Positions 43,886 to 53,885 of a stretch of DNA of 64,000 nt are shown in pieces (within the stretch, counting starts at the first letter, position 1; each line of letters starts with the position of its first letter). The position numbers and the translations under genes are program-made. The stretch covers positions 237,382-301,381 of the forward strand of contig NZ_WSRZ01000001.1 of the NCBI RefSeq assembly GCF_009828585.1, in the 5' to 3' direction. The notes beneath the pieces were generated by a model. It was not told the origin of the DNA. It saw nothing but the letters and a program-made list of their open reading frames with translations, and did not search any database. The stretch is from Shewanella litoralis (lineage in GTDB: Bacteria > Pseudomonadota > Gammaproteobacteria > Enterobacterales > Shewanellaceae).

Positions 43886-44214
43886 TGAGCCATGCACATT
43901 CAAGCCATGAGGCAGGCGATTTTGCTGCCAGTATCAAATCGTATGTTGTCGGTTTTGTATTGTCGGTAGTATTAACGGCAATTCCATTTTTGTCGGTGAT
44001 GACGCACCAGTTTGATCATGCAACCACCATATGGGTCGTAGTGATAACCGCGATAGTGCAAATCGTGGTGCACCTTAAGTACTTCCTCCATTTAGATTTT
44101 TCTAAAGAAGGCAGAATCAATACATTCTCGTTCTTATTCACCGCCTTGATTATTGTCATGGTAGTGGGTTTGTCTGTGTGGATTATCTACGCAGCTAACG
44201 AATTGATGATGTAA
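43885..44214 (+). CDS. cyoD: Cytochrome bo3 quinol oxidase subunit IV
   Basis: The product has 109 residues from ATG 43885, which shares its A with the cyoC stop; a longer upstream frame lies inside cyoC and is not real. There are three helices. The N-terminus [35 protein letters not shown] and the motif QIVVHLKYFLHLDFSKEGR are standard for CyoD. The small subunit helps CuB loading and assembly of subunit I. Confidence 0.96.
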   Translation: MSHAHSSHEAGDFAASIKSYVVGFVLSVVLTAIPFLSVMTHQFDHATTIWVVVITAIVQIVVHLKYFLHLDFSKEGRINTFSFLFTALIIVMVVGLSVWIIYAANELMM

Positions 44215-44248
44215 TTAGACAGCTATCATGAATAATCAAGGTCAACTT

Positions 44249-45160
44249 ATGTCAGCACAATTAACCTCACGCTTACGAGGATATGTTCAGGTCACTAAGC
44301 CTGGCATCATCATGGGCAATTTAATTTCTGTCGCGGGCGGCTTTTTACTCGCGGCTCAAGGTAATGTTGATTTGACCTTGATGTTCGCCACCATGATAGG
44401 TTTGTCTTTGGTGGTGGCGTCGGGTTGCGCGATCAATAATTGCATTGATCGCGACATCGACGCCAAAATGAAGCGCACACGAAACCGAGTGACCGTTACC
44501 GGTGAAATATCGGTACAAGCGGTATTGAGCTTAGGTATTGGCTTGGGTGTTGTCGGCTTTACCATGCTGGCGATATTTACTAATAGTCTAGCAGTGTTAT
44601 TTGCCGCCATTGGCTATGTGGTTTATGTCGGCGTTTATAGCCTGTACATGAAACGTCACTCGGTTTACGGCACTTTAGTCGGCAGCTTTTCAGGTGCTGT
44701 GCCGCCTGTTGTGGGTTATTGCGCTGTAACCGGGCAAATGGACATGGGCGCAGTTATTTTGCTGCTAATGTTTAGCCTATGGCAAATGCCCCACTCGTAT
44801 GCGATTGCGATTTTTCGCTTTGACGATTACGCCGCGGCTAACATTCCGGTGCTACCCGTGGCAGAAGGCATGGCCAAAGCAAAATTGCATATTGTGTTAT
44901 ACATCGCGGTATTTGCCTTAGTGAGCGTGTTACTGCCATTAGCCGGATACACTGGCATCGCCTTTACCGCGGTCACCTGTGCCACCAGCTTTTGGTGGCT
45001 AGCTATGGCGCTTAAAGGCTATCGCCAGGATATCAATTTACAGTCTTGGGCTCGGCAGGTATTTGGGTTTTCCATTATCACCATTACCGCATTAAGCGTA
45101 ACCATGGCATTGGATTTTCAAGTTGCTGCTCAAGTACCATTACTGACTTTAGTACCTTAA
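44249..45160 (+). CDS. cyoE: Heme O synthase (protoheme IX farnesyltransferase), cyo branch
   Basis: The product has 303 residues from ATG 44249, with AAGG seven bases upstream; ATG 44228 is in frame but weakly preceded. UbiA motifs are [27 protein letters not shown] and [27 protein letters not shown]. This differs from the CtaB motif [11 protein letters not shown], as expected for the CyoE branch. It makes heme O for the bo3 active site. It closes the operon, followed by a terminator. Confidence 0.95.
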   Translation: MSAQLTSRLRGYVQVTKPGIIMGNLISVAGGFLLAAQGNVDLTLMFATMIGLSLVVASGCAINNCIDRDIDAKMKRTRNRVTVTGEISVQAVLSLGIGLGVVGFTMLAIFTNSLAVLFAAIGYVVYVGVYSLYMKRHSVYGTLVGSFSGAVPPVVGYCAVTGQMDMGAVILLLMFSLWQMPHSYAIAIFRFDDYAAANIPVLPVAEGMAKAKLHIVLYIAVFALVSVLLPLAGYTGIAFTAVTCATSFWWLAMALKGYRQDINLQSWARQVFGFSIITITALSVTMALDFQVAAQVPLLTLVP

Positions 45161-45186
45161 CCGGTCATCATTATTTGGTTGCACAC

Positions 45187-45215
45187 AAAGCCCGTTAGCC
45201 TATGCTGCGGGCTTT
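45187..45215 (+). terminator. Rho-independent terminator after cyoE
   Basis: AAAGCCCG (45187-45194) pairs with CGGGCTTT (45208-45215), and TTATTTG follows the T-run. It lies 27 bases after the cyoE stop. Confidence 0.8.
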
Positions 45216-45283
45216 TTATTTGCTTATTCAGCATTGTTGACTAGGGTTAAAGCTCATTTAAATTACCACATGCAGTTCGGTCT

Positions 45284-45560
45284 ATACCCAATCAACTTGA
45301 AGAGACGTGTTTCAGAGCTTCACCGTGTTTTCAATACTAGGCGCGTTAATGCGGTAATGTAGGTACCTTATAAATTAGCGCAACAACGTAGTGGGAACAC
45401 GGTGAAACTCCCAAAGGGCAAGTTTTACACGTGTTTATGCTGCGGCTTTTGTTAATTTAGCTGATTTTGGAAAGGGAACGACCATTACCCGCAATCAATG
45501 CCTTGCCTAAACGCGTGTAAACTCTTGCTGAAATCGAGCATCTTCAGGTTGTTTGGGTAT
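45284..45560. mobile_element. 277-bp MITE-like element with 20-bp terminal inverted repeats
   Basis: Ends ATACCCAATCAACTTGAAGA (45284-45303) and the complement of 45541-45560 match at 18 of 20 positions. Inside are a perfect 11-bp dyad (45319-45329 / 45396-45406, TTCACCGTGTT) and a near-perfect 15-16-bp one (45421-45436 / 45509-45523). No coding frame of its own is present and no target duplication is obvious. Nested dyads suggest either a non-autonomous transposable element or a structured-RNA repeat. It sits between the cyo terminator and the next gene, whose promoter it may supply or displace. Confidence 0.7.
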
Positions 45561-45590
45561 TTACCCACTCTAAAAACATAAAGGGATATT

Positions 45591-46400
45591 ATGTTTACCA
45601 CTTTAACTATCCAATGGCTAACTCGCCCAATCAATTGTGCTAACAAACCATTGCGCTTATGCATTCTGTCTTTGATGATGTTCCTAACGTTAGTGGTGCC
45701 CGTCAATGCGACAGCGCAAACATTAACCTCGAACAATCATCACGCGTTATTTGGCAATTGGATTATCGACACCCCAGAGCACATCACTTTACTGCAATTA
45801 AACCGTGATTTAAGCTATTTATACATTAATCTCAACCACCTAACGCCGCATAAAAGCGTGGCCGAATGGGGCCGACTCGCTATTGCACCTAATGGTGTGC
45901 GCTTTATGGCCAGTTATAGCAATAATCCGCTATTGGGCCTGGTGGCATATCAAATTACCCATCCCAAGCTGCATATCGCGCTTGGCGTAGAATCAAAAAA
46001 GTTAGTCTTCACTATCGACACTAACGCAGACAGCATTAGCGATGAACAACATAACTATTATGCCTATAAGCACCAATCTATCTTCGGCGTCTGGCATCAA
46101 TTATCAACACCGGCATTAAGTAGTGTTGTGCTGCTCAGCAGCGGTTATTACGTTTTAGTGAATGTTAACTTACATCAAGACCCTCACATTCATCCGCATA
46201 ATACCCACTTACAATGGGGTCGCTTTGAAGGGCTGCAAGAGTTTAGTGAGCCTATTTTTGATAGCCACCCACAACTGACATCCGCATTACCTCTCGCCAT
46301 TAACAGAATACTTGCTCAATCTAACAGACAGCTAGCACTATCATTTAAGTTAGACGGCAACACGAATGACATTGAAATTGATCGCCGATATGGGCATTAG
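45591..46400 (+). CDS. Exported protein with a duplicated FGxW module, unknown function
   Basis: The product has 269 residues from ATG 45591 (AAGGG six bases upstream). A signal peptide ends about residue 42 (LMMFLTLVVPVNATAQ). Two similar modules follow. Residues 52-96 read ALFGNWIIDTPEH...YLYINLNHL...AEWGRL. Residues 163-212 read SIFGVWHQLSTPA...YVLVNVNLH...LQWGRF. Both share FGxW, a polar beta-hairpin, a His-containing link and W-G-R about 40 residues on, so the protein is an internal duplication. FGxW/W-G-R spacing recalls lipocalin-like calyx folds, which is inference. It starts 30 bases after the MITE-like element. Confidence 0.75.
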   Translation: MFTTLTIQWLTRPINCANKPLRLCILSLMMFLTLVVPVNATAQTLTSNNHHALFGNWIIDTPEHITLLQLNRDLSYLYINLNHLTPHKSVAEWGRLAIAPNGVRFMASYSNNPLLGLVAYQITHPKLHIALGVESKKLVFTIDTNADSISDEQHNYYAYKHQSIFGVWHQLSTPALSSVVLLSSGYYVLVNVNLHQDPHIHPHNTHLQWGRFEGLQEFSEPIFDSHPQLTSALPLAINRILAQSNRQLALSFKLDGNTNDIEIDRRYGH

Positions 46401-46427
46401 TACAAAGAAATGATGAGGCGTAATAAA

Positions 46428-46454
46428 ATGAGGTTAAGGACGGCTTAACCTCAT
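46428..46454. terminator. Hairpin between convergent genes
   Basis: ATGAGGTTAAG (46428-46438) pairs with its complement (46444-46454) around loop GACGG. It separates two convergent unknown genes. There is no T-run, so its efficiency is doubtful. Confidence 0.5.
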
Positions 46455-46460
46455 CAACAC

Positions 46461-46943
46461 TTAATAAGTTGTGTAACTGTTTGCGTTGTCTAGCTGAGCT
46501 AAAATTGACTTCACTAAACTATCTCGCGCCGCCAAATTAGGATCCATTGCAGCAAACTGCGCTAACATGGGTTCAGGTAAGTTGTCGAAAAAAATAATAT
46601 ATGGCTGGGTAAAATTAAACGTCGGCACAGCCTGTTTTAAAGACGGATTAGTCGCACTAAAGTGACTACTATCTTTAACCCATTGTTCCATCACTTCTGC
46701 CCATAATGGTTGCTCACTTAGCTGGCCGAGGTAGGATTCTGCATCTTGTTTACTTAAAAAATGCTCCGCCTTTACATCATAGATATATAACGCAGGAAAC
46801 TGTGGCTTAGCCGTTTGCGTCGACACTTCAGAATAAAATGCCTCTTTAAAGTGGTGACCTAAAGGCAATACATCTGCTGCACTTGCAAAACTACTTGTGA
46901 CTAGCAATAAACCAGACAATAAAGTGGCATAGTTAATTTGCAT
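46461..46943 (-). CDS. Exported protein of unknown function
   Basis: The product has 160 residues from ATG 46941-46943, with GGAG nine bases upstream. The frame extends to 47051 but lacks other start support. The signal peptide is MQINYATLLSGLLLVTSSFASAADV. The mature part is soluble, with aromatic and acidic residues (LGHHFKEAFYSE, PALYIYDVKAEHFLSKQDAESYLGQL, FTQPYIIFFDNLPEPM). No family or motif is recognised, and no Cys is present. It lies opposite the broken exporter genes. Confidence 0.75.
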   Translation of the reverse strand: MQINYATLLSGLLLVTSSFASAADVLPLGHHFKEAFYSEVSTQTAKPQFPALYIYDVKAEHFLSKQDAESYLGQLSEQPLWAEVMEQWVKDSSHFSATNPSLKQAVPTFNFTQPYIIFFDNLPEPMLAQFAAMDPNLAARDSLVKSILAQLDNANSYTTY

Positions 46944-47200
46944 TATTATGTCTCCAAGCGTTGCATGACGACATAAAATTAACAGAGGCATAAGGCGATG
47001 AATTTTTTTCTGAGAACTGGAGTAACATAGCAAATCCTTTTGTAAGTACATAATAAATTGAGCTTCTCGCAGTTAGAGCTTAAAGGCTGTTTTTTTGTGT
47101 CAACAAAAAATTAGCTTATTTTTCAAACAAGCAATAAGTGCTTTACTTACATGGTTTGATTATATTAAATGGATAAAAACGATATAAATGGAATTATAAA

Positions 47201-48272
47201 ATGTTTGAAATCCCTAAGGATAAAAACCGTTTTACGCATCTAAAAACACTCTCAATAATTATCATTACGTGTCTATTTCTGAGTTTAATTGCGTTATTTA
47301 ATCCTTAAATTGAACAATCCCAAATTACTCCGAGCAATGGAAACCAGTGAATTGGCGTTACTTGAAGAGCAGTCTAATCTAACGTTAATTACTGCAGAGT
47401 CTCGCCAAGCGTTGGATGATCAACAAGGAAAGATGCGCTTGGCTAAAGTGCGTTTAGCCTTAGCTCAAGCAGAGCTAAGCGCACATGAAAAGCTTAAACA
47501 AAATCAGGTTATTTCTGTTTTAGACCTACACAAAGCTCAAGTTGCCTGGGAGCAAGAAAATGCCATTTTACAAATGGAAACCAGCCGCCTAGAAACCTTA
47601 CAACAAACCCGTAAAGCAATTAATGACTCAGCACAATACCGATTAGAAAAAGCGCAAAAACAACGAGAGCTACTGGTATCTGAAGTCGATCAGTTAGCCA
47701 TTAGTGCCAGTATGGATGGCATGCTAACAGAACTGGCTAACGACCTAGACATTGGCAGGTATTTAGACGAAGGGCAGATAGTCGGTATGATTGCTGACTT
47801 ATCTCAATACTATGCCCGGATTAATATAACCGCCAATGATGCTGAGTTTGTTACCCCAGGTTTACCCGCTCGCGTTGCAATTAAAGGCATTGATATTGTA
47901 GGGAACGTGACTCGAGTTGAGCCCACCGTCAATAATGGCAGCGTTGAAATTGATATTAGTTTTAACGGTGATTTACCCTCGTCTGTTAGACCAAATATTG
48001 ATGTTAATGCCATTATCGAAATAGCCTCACATCAAAAAACCTTAGTGATAAAACGACCCATTGGCGTCATTAGGGGTCATCGCCAGTATCCATTATTTGT
48101 GCTTAATGACGAACTTGAACAATTTGAAATGCGTCAAGTCAGCATAGGTGACATTGCCGGGGAGCAAGCACAAGTTATCGCAGGGCTCCATCAAGGAGAG
48201 CGTTTGTTACTGCAAGTACCGCCCCACCTGCAAGACAGCGTGCAATTTAGCCAAGGAGCACTGCATGAATAA
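47201..48272 (+). pseudogene. Broken HlyD-type membrane fusion protein gene
   Basis: A 35-codon start (47201-47308) encodes a cytoplasmic segment and one membrane helix (KTLSIIIITCLFLSLIALFNP) typical of an HlyD/MacA-type adaptor N-terminus, then stops. A second frame, shifted by +1, continues without break from about 47309 to 48272. It encodes the rest of an adaptor: LNNPKLLRAMETSELALLEEQ, a long coiled coil, the second lipoyl half (SASMDGMLTELAND...YLDEGQIVGMI) and beta-barrel parts. The whole first lipoyl/barrel strand region (roughly 60-80 residues) is missing at the junction. I infer an internal deletion that also shifted frame. It overlaps the ATPase start by eight bases. Confidence 0.7.
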
Positions 48273-48972
48273 TAACGTCATCACTTTATCTGGTCTGAAC
48301 AAATCATTTAAGCATCAATCAGGTGATAACCCAGTCTTAAGGCAAATTAACTTACAGATAAAAACCGGTGAAATGATCGCAATTTTGGGCGCTTCTGGCA
48401 GTGGAAAATCGACTTTGTTATCAATCCTTGGCTTACTCGATGTAGCCGATACAGGTAATTACAAACTGTGCAATCAGGATGTTAGCGCATTGTCGGCTTA
48501 CCAACTCAGTCAATTACGAAACCAACATATTGGTTGGGTATTTCAAAACTTTAACTTAATTGCAGACATGACTGTCGCTGAAAACCTGGCCGTGCCACTA
48601 CGTTACAATACTGCCGTCAACCCAGCACAATACGCTGAACGTATTAACAATGTGCTGACGCTCGTTGGCTTGGCTGACCGAAGCTCTTTTTATCCAGATG
48701 AACTCTCTGGCGGGCAACAACAGCGCGTCGCCATTGCTCGGGCACTCATCTGTGAACCCGACATTTTATTATGTGATGAACCTACGGGTAATTTAGACTC
48801 AAGCAATGCGGCAAAAATCATGTCCTTGTTAGGTGACTTGCACCAAAAAGGCAAGACCATTCTCATTATCACTCATGACAACTCTGTCGCAGAGTGCTGT
48901 GAAAAAGCCTATAAAATGCATGATGGCGAGCTCTCACCTCTTGAAGATGAGGAATACAAACGTGCTGTTTGA
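48265..48972 (+). CDS. MacB/LolD-type ABC transporter ATPase
   Basis: The product has 235 residues from ATG 48265 (AAGGAG upstream). It has Walker [11 protein letters not shown]-loop WVFQNFNL, signature [10 protein letters not shown], Walker B ILLCDEP and the H-loop ITHD. The MacB/LolD group marker GNLDS follows Walker B. It powers the adjoining FtsX-like permease and overlaps both neighbours, showing a single translational unit. With the adaptor upstream broken, the tripartite pump may not reach the outer membrane. Confidence 0.95.
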   Translation: MNNNVITLSGLNKSFKHQSGDNPVLRQINLQIKTGEMIAILGASGSGKSTLLSILGLLDVADTGNYKLCNQDVSALSAYQLSQLRNQHIGWVFQNFNLIADMTVAENLAVPLRYNTAVNPAQYAERINNVLTLVGLADRSSFYPDELSGGQQQRVAIARALICEPDILLCDEPTGNLDSSNAAKIMSLLGDLHQKGKTILIITHDNSVAECCEKAYKMHDGELSPLEDEEYKRAV

Positions 48973-51337
48973 TCTAAAATATGGATGGCGAAAATGGCGA
49001 GGACAACGGGGCATTTGGGCTGTATTGATCGTCAGTTTATGCTTGTTTTGCAGTTTAATTGGCTTTGTAACGAATCTACTTTGGTTATTAAGTAGCGATA
49101 GACCGCAATGGGTAGGCCAAACATCACCATTAGTGACCATCGCGAATCAAGATTTTAATGCTAATTTACAGCCTACATCTGAATTCGATATAGCCTTACT
49201 AAAGCAGTTGTCGATGGTGAAATCGGTAGCCAGTATCGCGATACAAACAGCCACTGTATCGGTTAACACAAAAGAAGTACCAGGCTTACGTATTGGCTTT
49301 TATTCTGACACGTTATTACCAGTTCTTGGCTTACCTAAACCGTTTACACAGCAAGGTTTTGAAGCCCAAAACGTCATCTTGTCGTCTCAATTTTGGCATC
49401 AGCACACTAATTCAGGCGATATATCACTCCTATCGATGCATTATCTAAACCAAGCTTTACCTATTGCTGGTGTGGCCCCTGCATCAATGGATAAAATTGG
49501 TAATTTTCAAGTCGACCTGTGGTTACCAGACAGATATTTACTGCTCGATGTACCGCAAATGTTTGCTGAAAACCCAACGCTGTATATCAATAGCAAAACG
49601 GATCGCTATGGTTTTGCATTGTTAAAACAGGCAGTACCTATTGATCAATTGCAGCAAGCCTATTCAACGCTAAAAATACAAACTCCTCGCCCACAAGGTG
49701 GTTTTGTCGACAGTCAGTTTACTTCATGGATCATTGACGGGGTTGAACTGAAACCCGTTGAACGCGATATGTTGCACAAACAGGCATGGATATTATTGAT
49801 TTTAATGGCTTGTTTTGGCTTTATTGTGTTCAGCGGTATTGTGTCAGCGTATTTGCAACATGGCATAGTGCGCCAATCTGAAATGCAACTAAAACTGGCC
49901 TTAGGAGGTGACAAAAAGCAGTTAATCATCCAACTGTTTAACGAAAATATCCCAGCCTTTTTTGCGCTTGTCGTTGTCGCCCCTTTGCTCGGCTATGGCA
50001 TTGGGCAATATGTTAATCAAATTCCAGTTTATCGTAGCTATTTTGAGGGAGGTTTATCATTTAACCTTGGTTTATGGGCTGCTGCTGTGGCCATATCTGT
50101 AACGCTATATTGGTTATGCTCACAAATTCCGATGCTCGGCATTATGACGACACAATTTAGTCGAGGTCGGCACGGACAAATTAGCAAGACACAAAAACGT
50201 ATGGGGCAACTCACTTTAATTGCTCAACTCACAGTCATTATCAGCGTCATCATTTTGTGTTTGGTATTATCAGTTTCAGAGTGGACAAAATACCAAAAAA
50301 TCAGCGTCCCAACCGACCTATATAGTTATGAGCCCAAAGTGACCAGCCCATTATCACTTGCACTGACTACCGAGCAAATAGAAGGTCAATGGCAAGTAGA
50401 TGGTAAATCGATTGCACTATCATCAGCGATGTTTACTGCTTTAGGGGACCAAGACTTACAATATAAAACACTCAATAACCCAGGTGTAACCAAGCCTGTA
50501 AACAGTCTTTATGTGTCTAGCAACTTTTTTGATTTACTTGGCATAACAGCACTGACTCAAGCCAAACTAACCGCCACAGGCTTAATAGTAAACAAAACAA
50601 TGGCAATGCAACTTGCTGACGAATTAGGGATGAACCATTGGCGAGATGTACAGGGCACAACACTTAACGTCTCTGGGTTTTATTACCAGAAACAACTCAC
50701 CGTCCAAGGGATCATTGACGATCAATTGCATTTTGGCCTTAACCAAAGCACAACGCCGGTTATGTATTTGCATTTAAGTATATTTAATCCGTTATTTGCT
50801 CACCGTATTGCGCCTGTTTTCTATAGCCGAACGACCACACCTGAACTTACTGCATCACGAATAAATGATTGGGCTTCGTTACAATCGCCTCATTTAACGT
50901 ATGTTGTTGATGGCAGCCTAGAGCAACAAATTGTTAATACTAATTCTGCAGGGAAACTATTGTTTATCACTTCGTTTGCAATGGCTGTGATGATAGGTTT
51001 ATTGGTTATTTTTACCCTATATTACCGCTTTCACTTCGGTGTTAAGGTGCAACAACTCAAGTTGGCCATTTTGCTTGCTGTTGGAGGCCAAAAAACCTCG
51101 TTAACGCTGCAAATTATTAAGCTGAACATAGTGTTAATGTGCATAGCTGTTTTATGTTCAGCGGTATTGCTGTTCAGCCTTGATGAATACACTATTGGCT
51201 TACTTGGAGTATCGATGTTGCAACCCATATTATGGTGTTGTGCCGTTATTTTTTGCTCCTTATTGATAGTCACTATTACCTTTTTGGCGACTAAACGCAT
51301 ATTACGCCACAGCATCAGTCGTTTATTACAAGGATAA
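48962..51337 (+). CDS. Large FtsX/MacB-like ABC permease
   Basis: The product has 791 residues from GTG 48962, with AGGA about eight bases upstream; it overlaps the ATPase end by 11 bases. It has two MacB-like halves: helix at ~20-43, a periplasmic domain, then three helices at ~275-375; and again helix ~458-480, a second periplasmic domain and three helices at ~670-780. The motif ELKLALGGDKKQLIIQLFNEN-type (QLKLALGGDKKQ and its second-half counterpart QLKLAILLAVGGQKTS) is the FtsX core coupling helix. Exporters of this size export peptides, lipids or antibiotics with an HlyD partner; darobactin exporters are one similar layout. The substrate is unknown. Confidence 0.88.
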   Translation: MLFDLKYGWRKWRGQRGIWAVLIVSLCLFCSLIGFVTNLLWLLSSDRPQWVGQTSPLVTIANQDFNANLQPTSEFDIALLKQLSMVKSVASIAIQTATVSVNTKEVPGLRIGFYSDTLLPVLGLPKPFTQQGFEAQNVILSSQFWHQHTNSGDISLLSMHYLNQALPIAGVAPASMDKIGNFQVDLWLPDRYLLLDVPQMFAENPTLYINSKTDRYGFALLKQAVPIDQLQQAYSTLKIQTPRPQGGFVDSQFTSWIIDGVELKPVERDMLHKQAWILLILMACFGFIVFSGIVSAYLQHGIVRQSEMQLKLALGGDKKQLIIQLFNENIPAFFALVVVAPLLGYGIGQYVNQIPVYRSYFEGGLSFNLGLWAAAVAISVTLYWLCSQIPMLGIMTTQFSRGRHGQISKTQKRMGQLTLIAQLTVIISVIILCLVLSVSEWTKYQKISVPTDLYSYEPKVTSPLSLALTTEQIEGQWQVDGKSIALSSAMFTALGDQDLQYKTLNNPGVTKPVNSLYVSSNFFDLLGITALTQAKLTATGLIVNKTMAMQLADELGMNHWRDVQGTTLNVSGFYYQKQLTVQGIIDDQLHFGLNQSTTPVMYLHLSIFNPLFAHRIAPVFYSRTTTPELTASRINDWASLQSPHLTYVVDGSLEQQIVNTNSAGKLLFITSFAMAVMIGLLVIFTLYYRFHFGVKVQQLKLAILLAVGGQKTSLTLQIIKLNIVLMCIAVLCSAVLLFSLDEYTIGLLGVSMLQPILWCCAVIFCSLLIVTITFLATKRILRHSISRLLQG

Positions 51338-51509
51338 ATATATCTTCGATACCGACCACAACACTGATCATTTGCCGCTTTTTAAACAATAAAGCGGCAT
51401 TTACAGCTATTTAGTTACAATTTCTGCTGCAATCAGCTATTCAAATTCAAGTGATTACACTTCATACTGAGCTATTGCTGGTATCAATTTAGTGTTAAAA
51501 GGATATTCC

Positions 51510-52235
51510 ATGGGCCAAGAAACTTCTAAGATCCTCGTTGTCGATGACGACATGAGATTACGTTCATTATTAGAACGTTACTTGCTTGAACAAGGCTTTC
51601 AAGTACGTAGCGCAGCCAATGCTGAACAAATGGATCGATTACTTGAGCGCGAAAACTTTCACTTATTGGTACTCGACTTGATGCTACCCGGTGAAGATGG
51701 CTTGTCTATTTGTCGCCGTTTACGCCAGCAAGAAAACCCAATTCCTATTGTGATGCTCACCGCTAAAGGCGATGAAGTTGACCGTATTATTGGCTTAGAG
51801 CTTGGCGCTGATGACTACTTACCTAAACCGTTTAATCCACGTGAGTTATTAGCACGGATTAAAGCGGTAATGCGTCGTCAAACAACTGAAGTACCTGGTG
51901 CGCCTGCGCAGCAGGAAGAAATGATTGAGTTTGGTGAGTTTTCGCTAAATTTAGCCACGCGCGAGATGTTTCATGGTGACGAAAACATTGCCCTGACTAG
52001 CGGCGAGTTTGCCGTATTAAAAGTGCTGGTAAACCATCCTCGTGAGCCATTATCGCGCGACAAGTTAATGAACCTTGCTCGCGGCCGTGACTACTCTGCC
52101 CTTGAGCGATCTATCGATGTACAGGTGTCTCGCCTACGCCGTTTAATTGAAAAAGATGCCGCTAACCCACGTTATATTCAAACGGTTTGGGGTTTAGGTT
52201 ATGTGTTTGTACCCGACGGCACCACACGTAAGTAA
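51510..52235 (+). CDS. ompR: Osmoregulatory response regulator OmpR
   Basis: The product has 241 residues from ATG 51510, with AAAAGGA upstream; a GTG at 51492 is less likely. The receiver domain has VVDDDMRLRSLLERYLLEQGFQV and phosphoacceptor Asp56 in LLVLDLMLPGEDG, with Lys in DDYLPKPFNP. The winged-helix domain includes LTSGEFAVLKVLVNHPREPLSRDKLMNLARGRDYSALERSIDVQVSRLRRLIE, nearly the E. coli OmpR pattern. It controls outer-membrane porins in response to osmotic signals. It is followed after three bases by envZ. Confidence 0.96.
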   Translation: MGQETSKILVVDDDMRLRSLLERYLLEQGFQVRSAANAEQMDRLLERENFHLLVLDLMLPGEDGLSICRRLRQQENPIPIVMLTAKGDEVDRIIGLELGADDYLPKPFNPRELLARIKAVMRRQTTEVPGAPAQQEEMIEFGEFSLNLATREMFHGDENIALTSGEFAVLKVLVNHPREPLSRDKLMNLARGRDYSALERSIDVQVSRLRRLIEKDAANPRYIQTVWGLGYVFVPDGTTRK

Positions 52236-52238
52236 TTC

Positions 52239-53582
52239 ATGGAACTCAAGTTAAAATGGTGGCAACGCTTCTTACCTCGAAGCGCGTTTAGCCAAACGGT
52301 ATTGTTGATTGGCAGCTTATTGCTGATCAATCAATTAGTGTCGTACTGGTCGGTCGCCGTTTACTTTATCAAGCCCAGTTATGAGCAAATTAACCAACTG
52401 ATTGCCCGCCAAATCAACATATTATTTGTTGATGGCGTGGATGTTGGCCGCGAACATCTCACCATGGTTGATGCCTTAAACGCCAAAGTGCGTGACGATG
52501 GCATGACGGTTTACAACCAAAAACAAGCCCAGGAGGCCGGACTCGGCCAGGCCACTTATTACAGTTTTTTATCTGAACAAATGTCGGTTTATTTGGGCGG
52601 CGAAGCTGAGGTGCGTTTTTCTCAGGGTGAAAATCTCGACGTGTGGATTAAGCCGCCTCAAGCCCCCACGCTGTGGATTAAAGTGCCGTTAACCGGCATT
52701 AACGAATCTGACTTATCGCCATTAACCCTGTATTTATTGGTGATTGGCGCGCTCAGTGTCGCTGGCGGTTGGTTATTTGCCCGTAGGCAAAACAGGCCAT
52801 TAAAACGCTTACAAAAAGCCGCGGTTGCGGTGTCTCAAGGCGATTTCCCGCCCACACTACCGTTAAGCGGCTCTACCGAAATTGTTGAAGTAACCCATGC
52901 GTTTAATCAAATGGCGCATAGCATGAAACAGCTTGAGCAAGACCGCGCCTTACTCATGGCCGGTATCTCCCACGACCTACGCACGCCACTGACTCGTATT
53001 CGCTTAGCATCTGAAATGATGGTAGAAGAAGACCAATATTTAAAAGAAGGTATTGTTACCGACATTGAAGACATGGATGCGATTATTAACCAGTTTATTG
53101 CCTATATTCGCAACGATCGTGAAGGTGTGCGCGAGCCAGACCAAATTAACCGCTTAATCCAGGAAATTAGCCAACAGGAATCTCACCGCGAAGAAACCAT
53201 AGAGCTGTCGCTAGGCAACTGCCCCGACATTGCGATGAATAGTGTGGCGATTAAACGTGTGCTGAGCAACCTGGTAGAAAATGCGTTTCGTTACGGCAAT
53301 GGTTGGATCAAAATCAGCTCATACCATCAAGGTAACGCGGTGTGTTTTAGCGTTGAAGATAATGGTCCAGGCATTGATGAATCTAAGGTTGAGCAGTTAT
53401 TTCAACCCTTTACTCAAGGTGATTCTGCCCGCGGCAGTGTCGGCTCGGGTTTGGGACTGGCGATAATTAAGCGGATTGTTGACCGTCATCATGGCAAAGT
53501 GAAACTGTCTAACCGCCCTCAAGGTGGCCTCAAAGCTCAGGTTTGGTTGCCATTAATGGATAGAAAAATCGCTGACAGTTGA
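52239..53582 (+). CDS. envZ: Osmosensor histidine kinase EnvZ
   Basis: The 447-residue kinase has helices at about 17-42 and 160-182 and a periplasmic loop of about 120 residues. A HAMP domain is at about 180-235 and phosphoacceptor His245 lies in [22 protein letters not shown], the exact EnvZ motif. The ATP lid has [43 protein letters not shown]. It phosphorylates OmpR. A 300-bp gap to the MCP gene follows, containing a hairpin (53661-53684). Confidence 0.96.
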   Translation: MELKLKWWQRFLPRSAFSQTVLLIGSLLLINQLVSYWSVAVYFIKPSYEQINQLIARQINILFVDGVDVGREHLTMVDALNAKVRDDGMTVYNQKQAQEAGLGQATYYSFLSEQMSVYLGGEAEVRFSQGENLDVWIKPPQAPTLWIKVPLTGINESDLSPLTLYLLVIGALSVAGGWLFARRQNRPLKRLQKAAVAVSQGDFPPTLPLSGSTEIVEVTHAFNQMAHSMKQLEQDRALLMAGISHDLRTPLTRIRLASEMMVEEDQYLKEGIVTDIEDMDAIINQFIAYIRNDREGVREPDQINRLIQEISQQESHREETIELSLGNCPDIAMNSVAIKRVLSNLVENAFRYGNGWIKISSYHQGNAVCFSVEDNGPGIDESKVEQLFQPFTQGDSARGSVGSGLGLAIIKRIVDRHHGKVKLSNRPQGGLKAQVWLPLMDRKIADS

Positions 53583-53885
53583 TGTTATCTATTTGGGGCA
53601 CGTCTTACCGTGCTGTTACGCTAAATATAAAGCAATCTATCAATGCCGCGCACTGATGTGACTAACCGATGACAACCGGTTAGTGCTCACTCATTAAATT
53701 GCACTGCTTAACCTCCACGCAACTGCCCCTTTTCACTTTTTCTGCCACCAAAAAACCACAAGATACTGATAATTATTAAAAATAAATCAAATTGATTATT
53801 AAGCAATAAGTCTCACTCCGCTCGATAAACTGTCATATTAGTGCCATAAAATACTCACAATGGAAATTGCTTGAGTTTTTATTAA
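53583..53885. other. 303-bp gap between envZ and the chemoreceptor gene
   Basis: No supported gene. A dyad ACTAACCG (53661-53668) / CGGTTAGT (53677-53684) and a smaller GCACG...CGTGC near 53595-53612 are visible; either may end the ompR-envZ transcript. The second half is AT-rich and should hold the MCP promoter. Confidence 0.5.

Noticed and set aside
45485-45736. Minus-strand frame of 83 codons
   Set aside because: It starts inside the FGxW gene and ends inside the MITE-like element, without start signal or protein-like composition.
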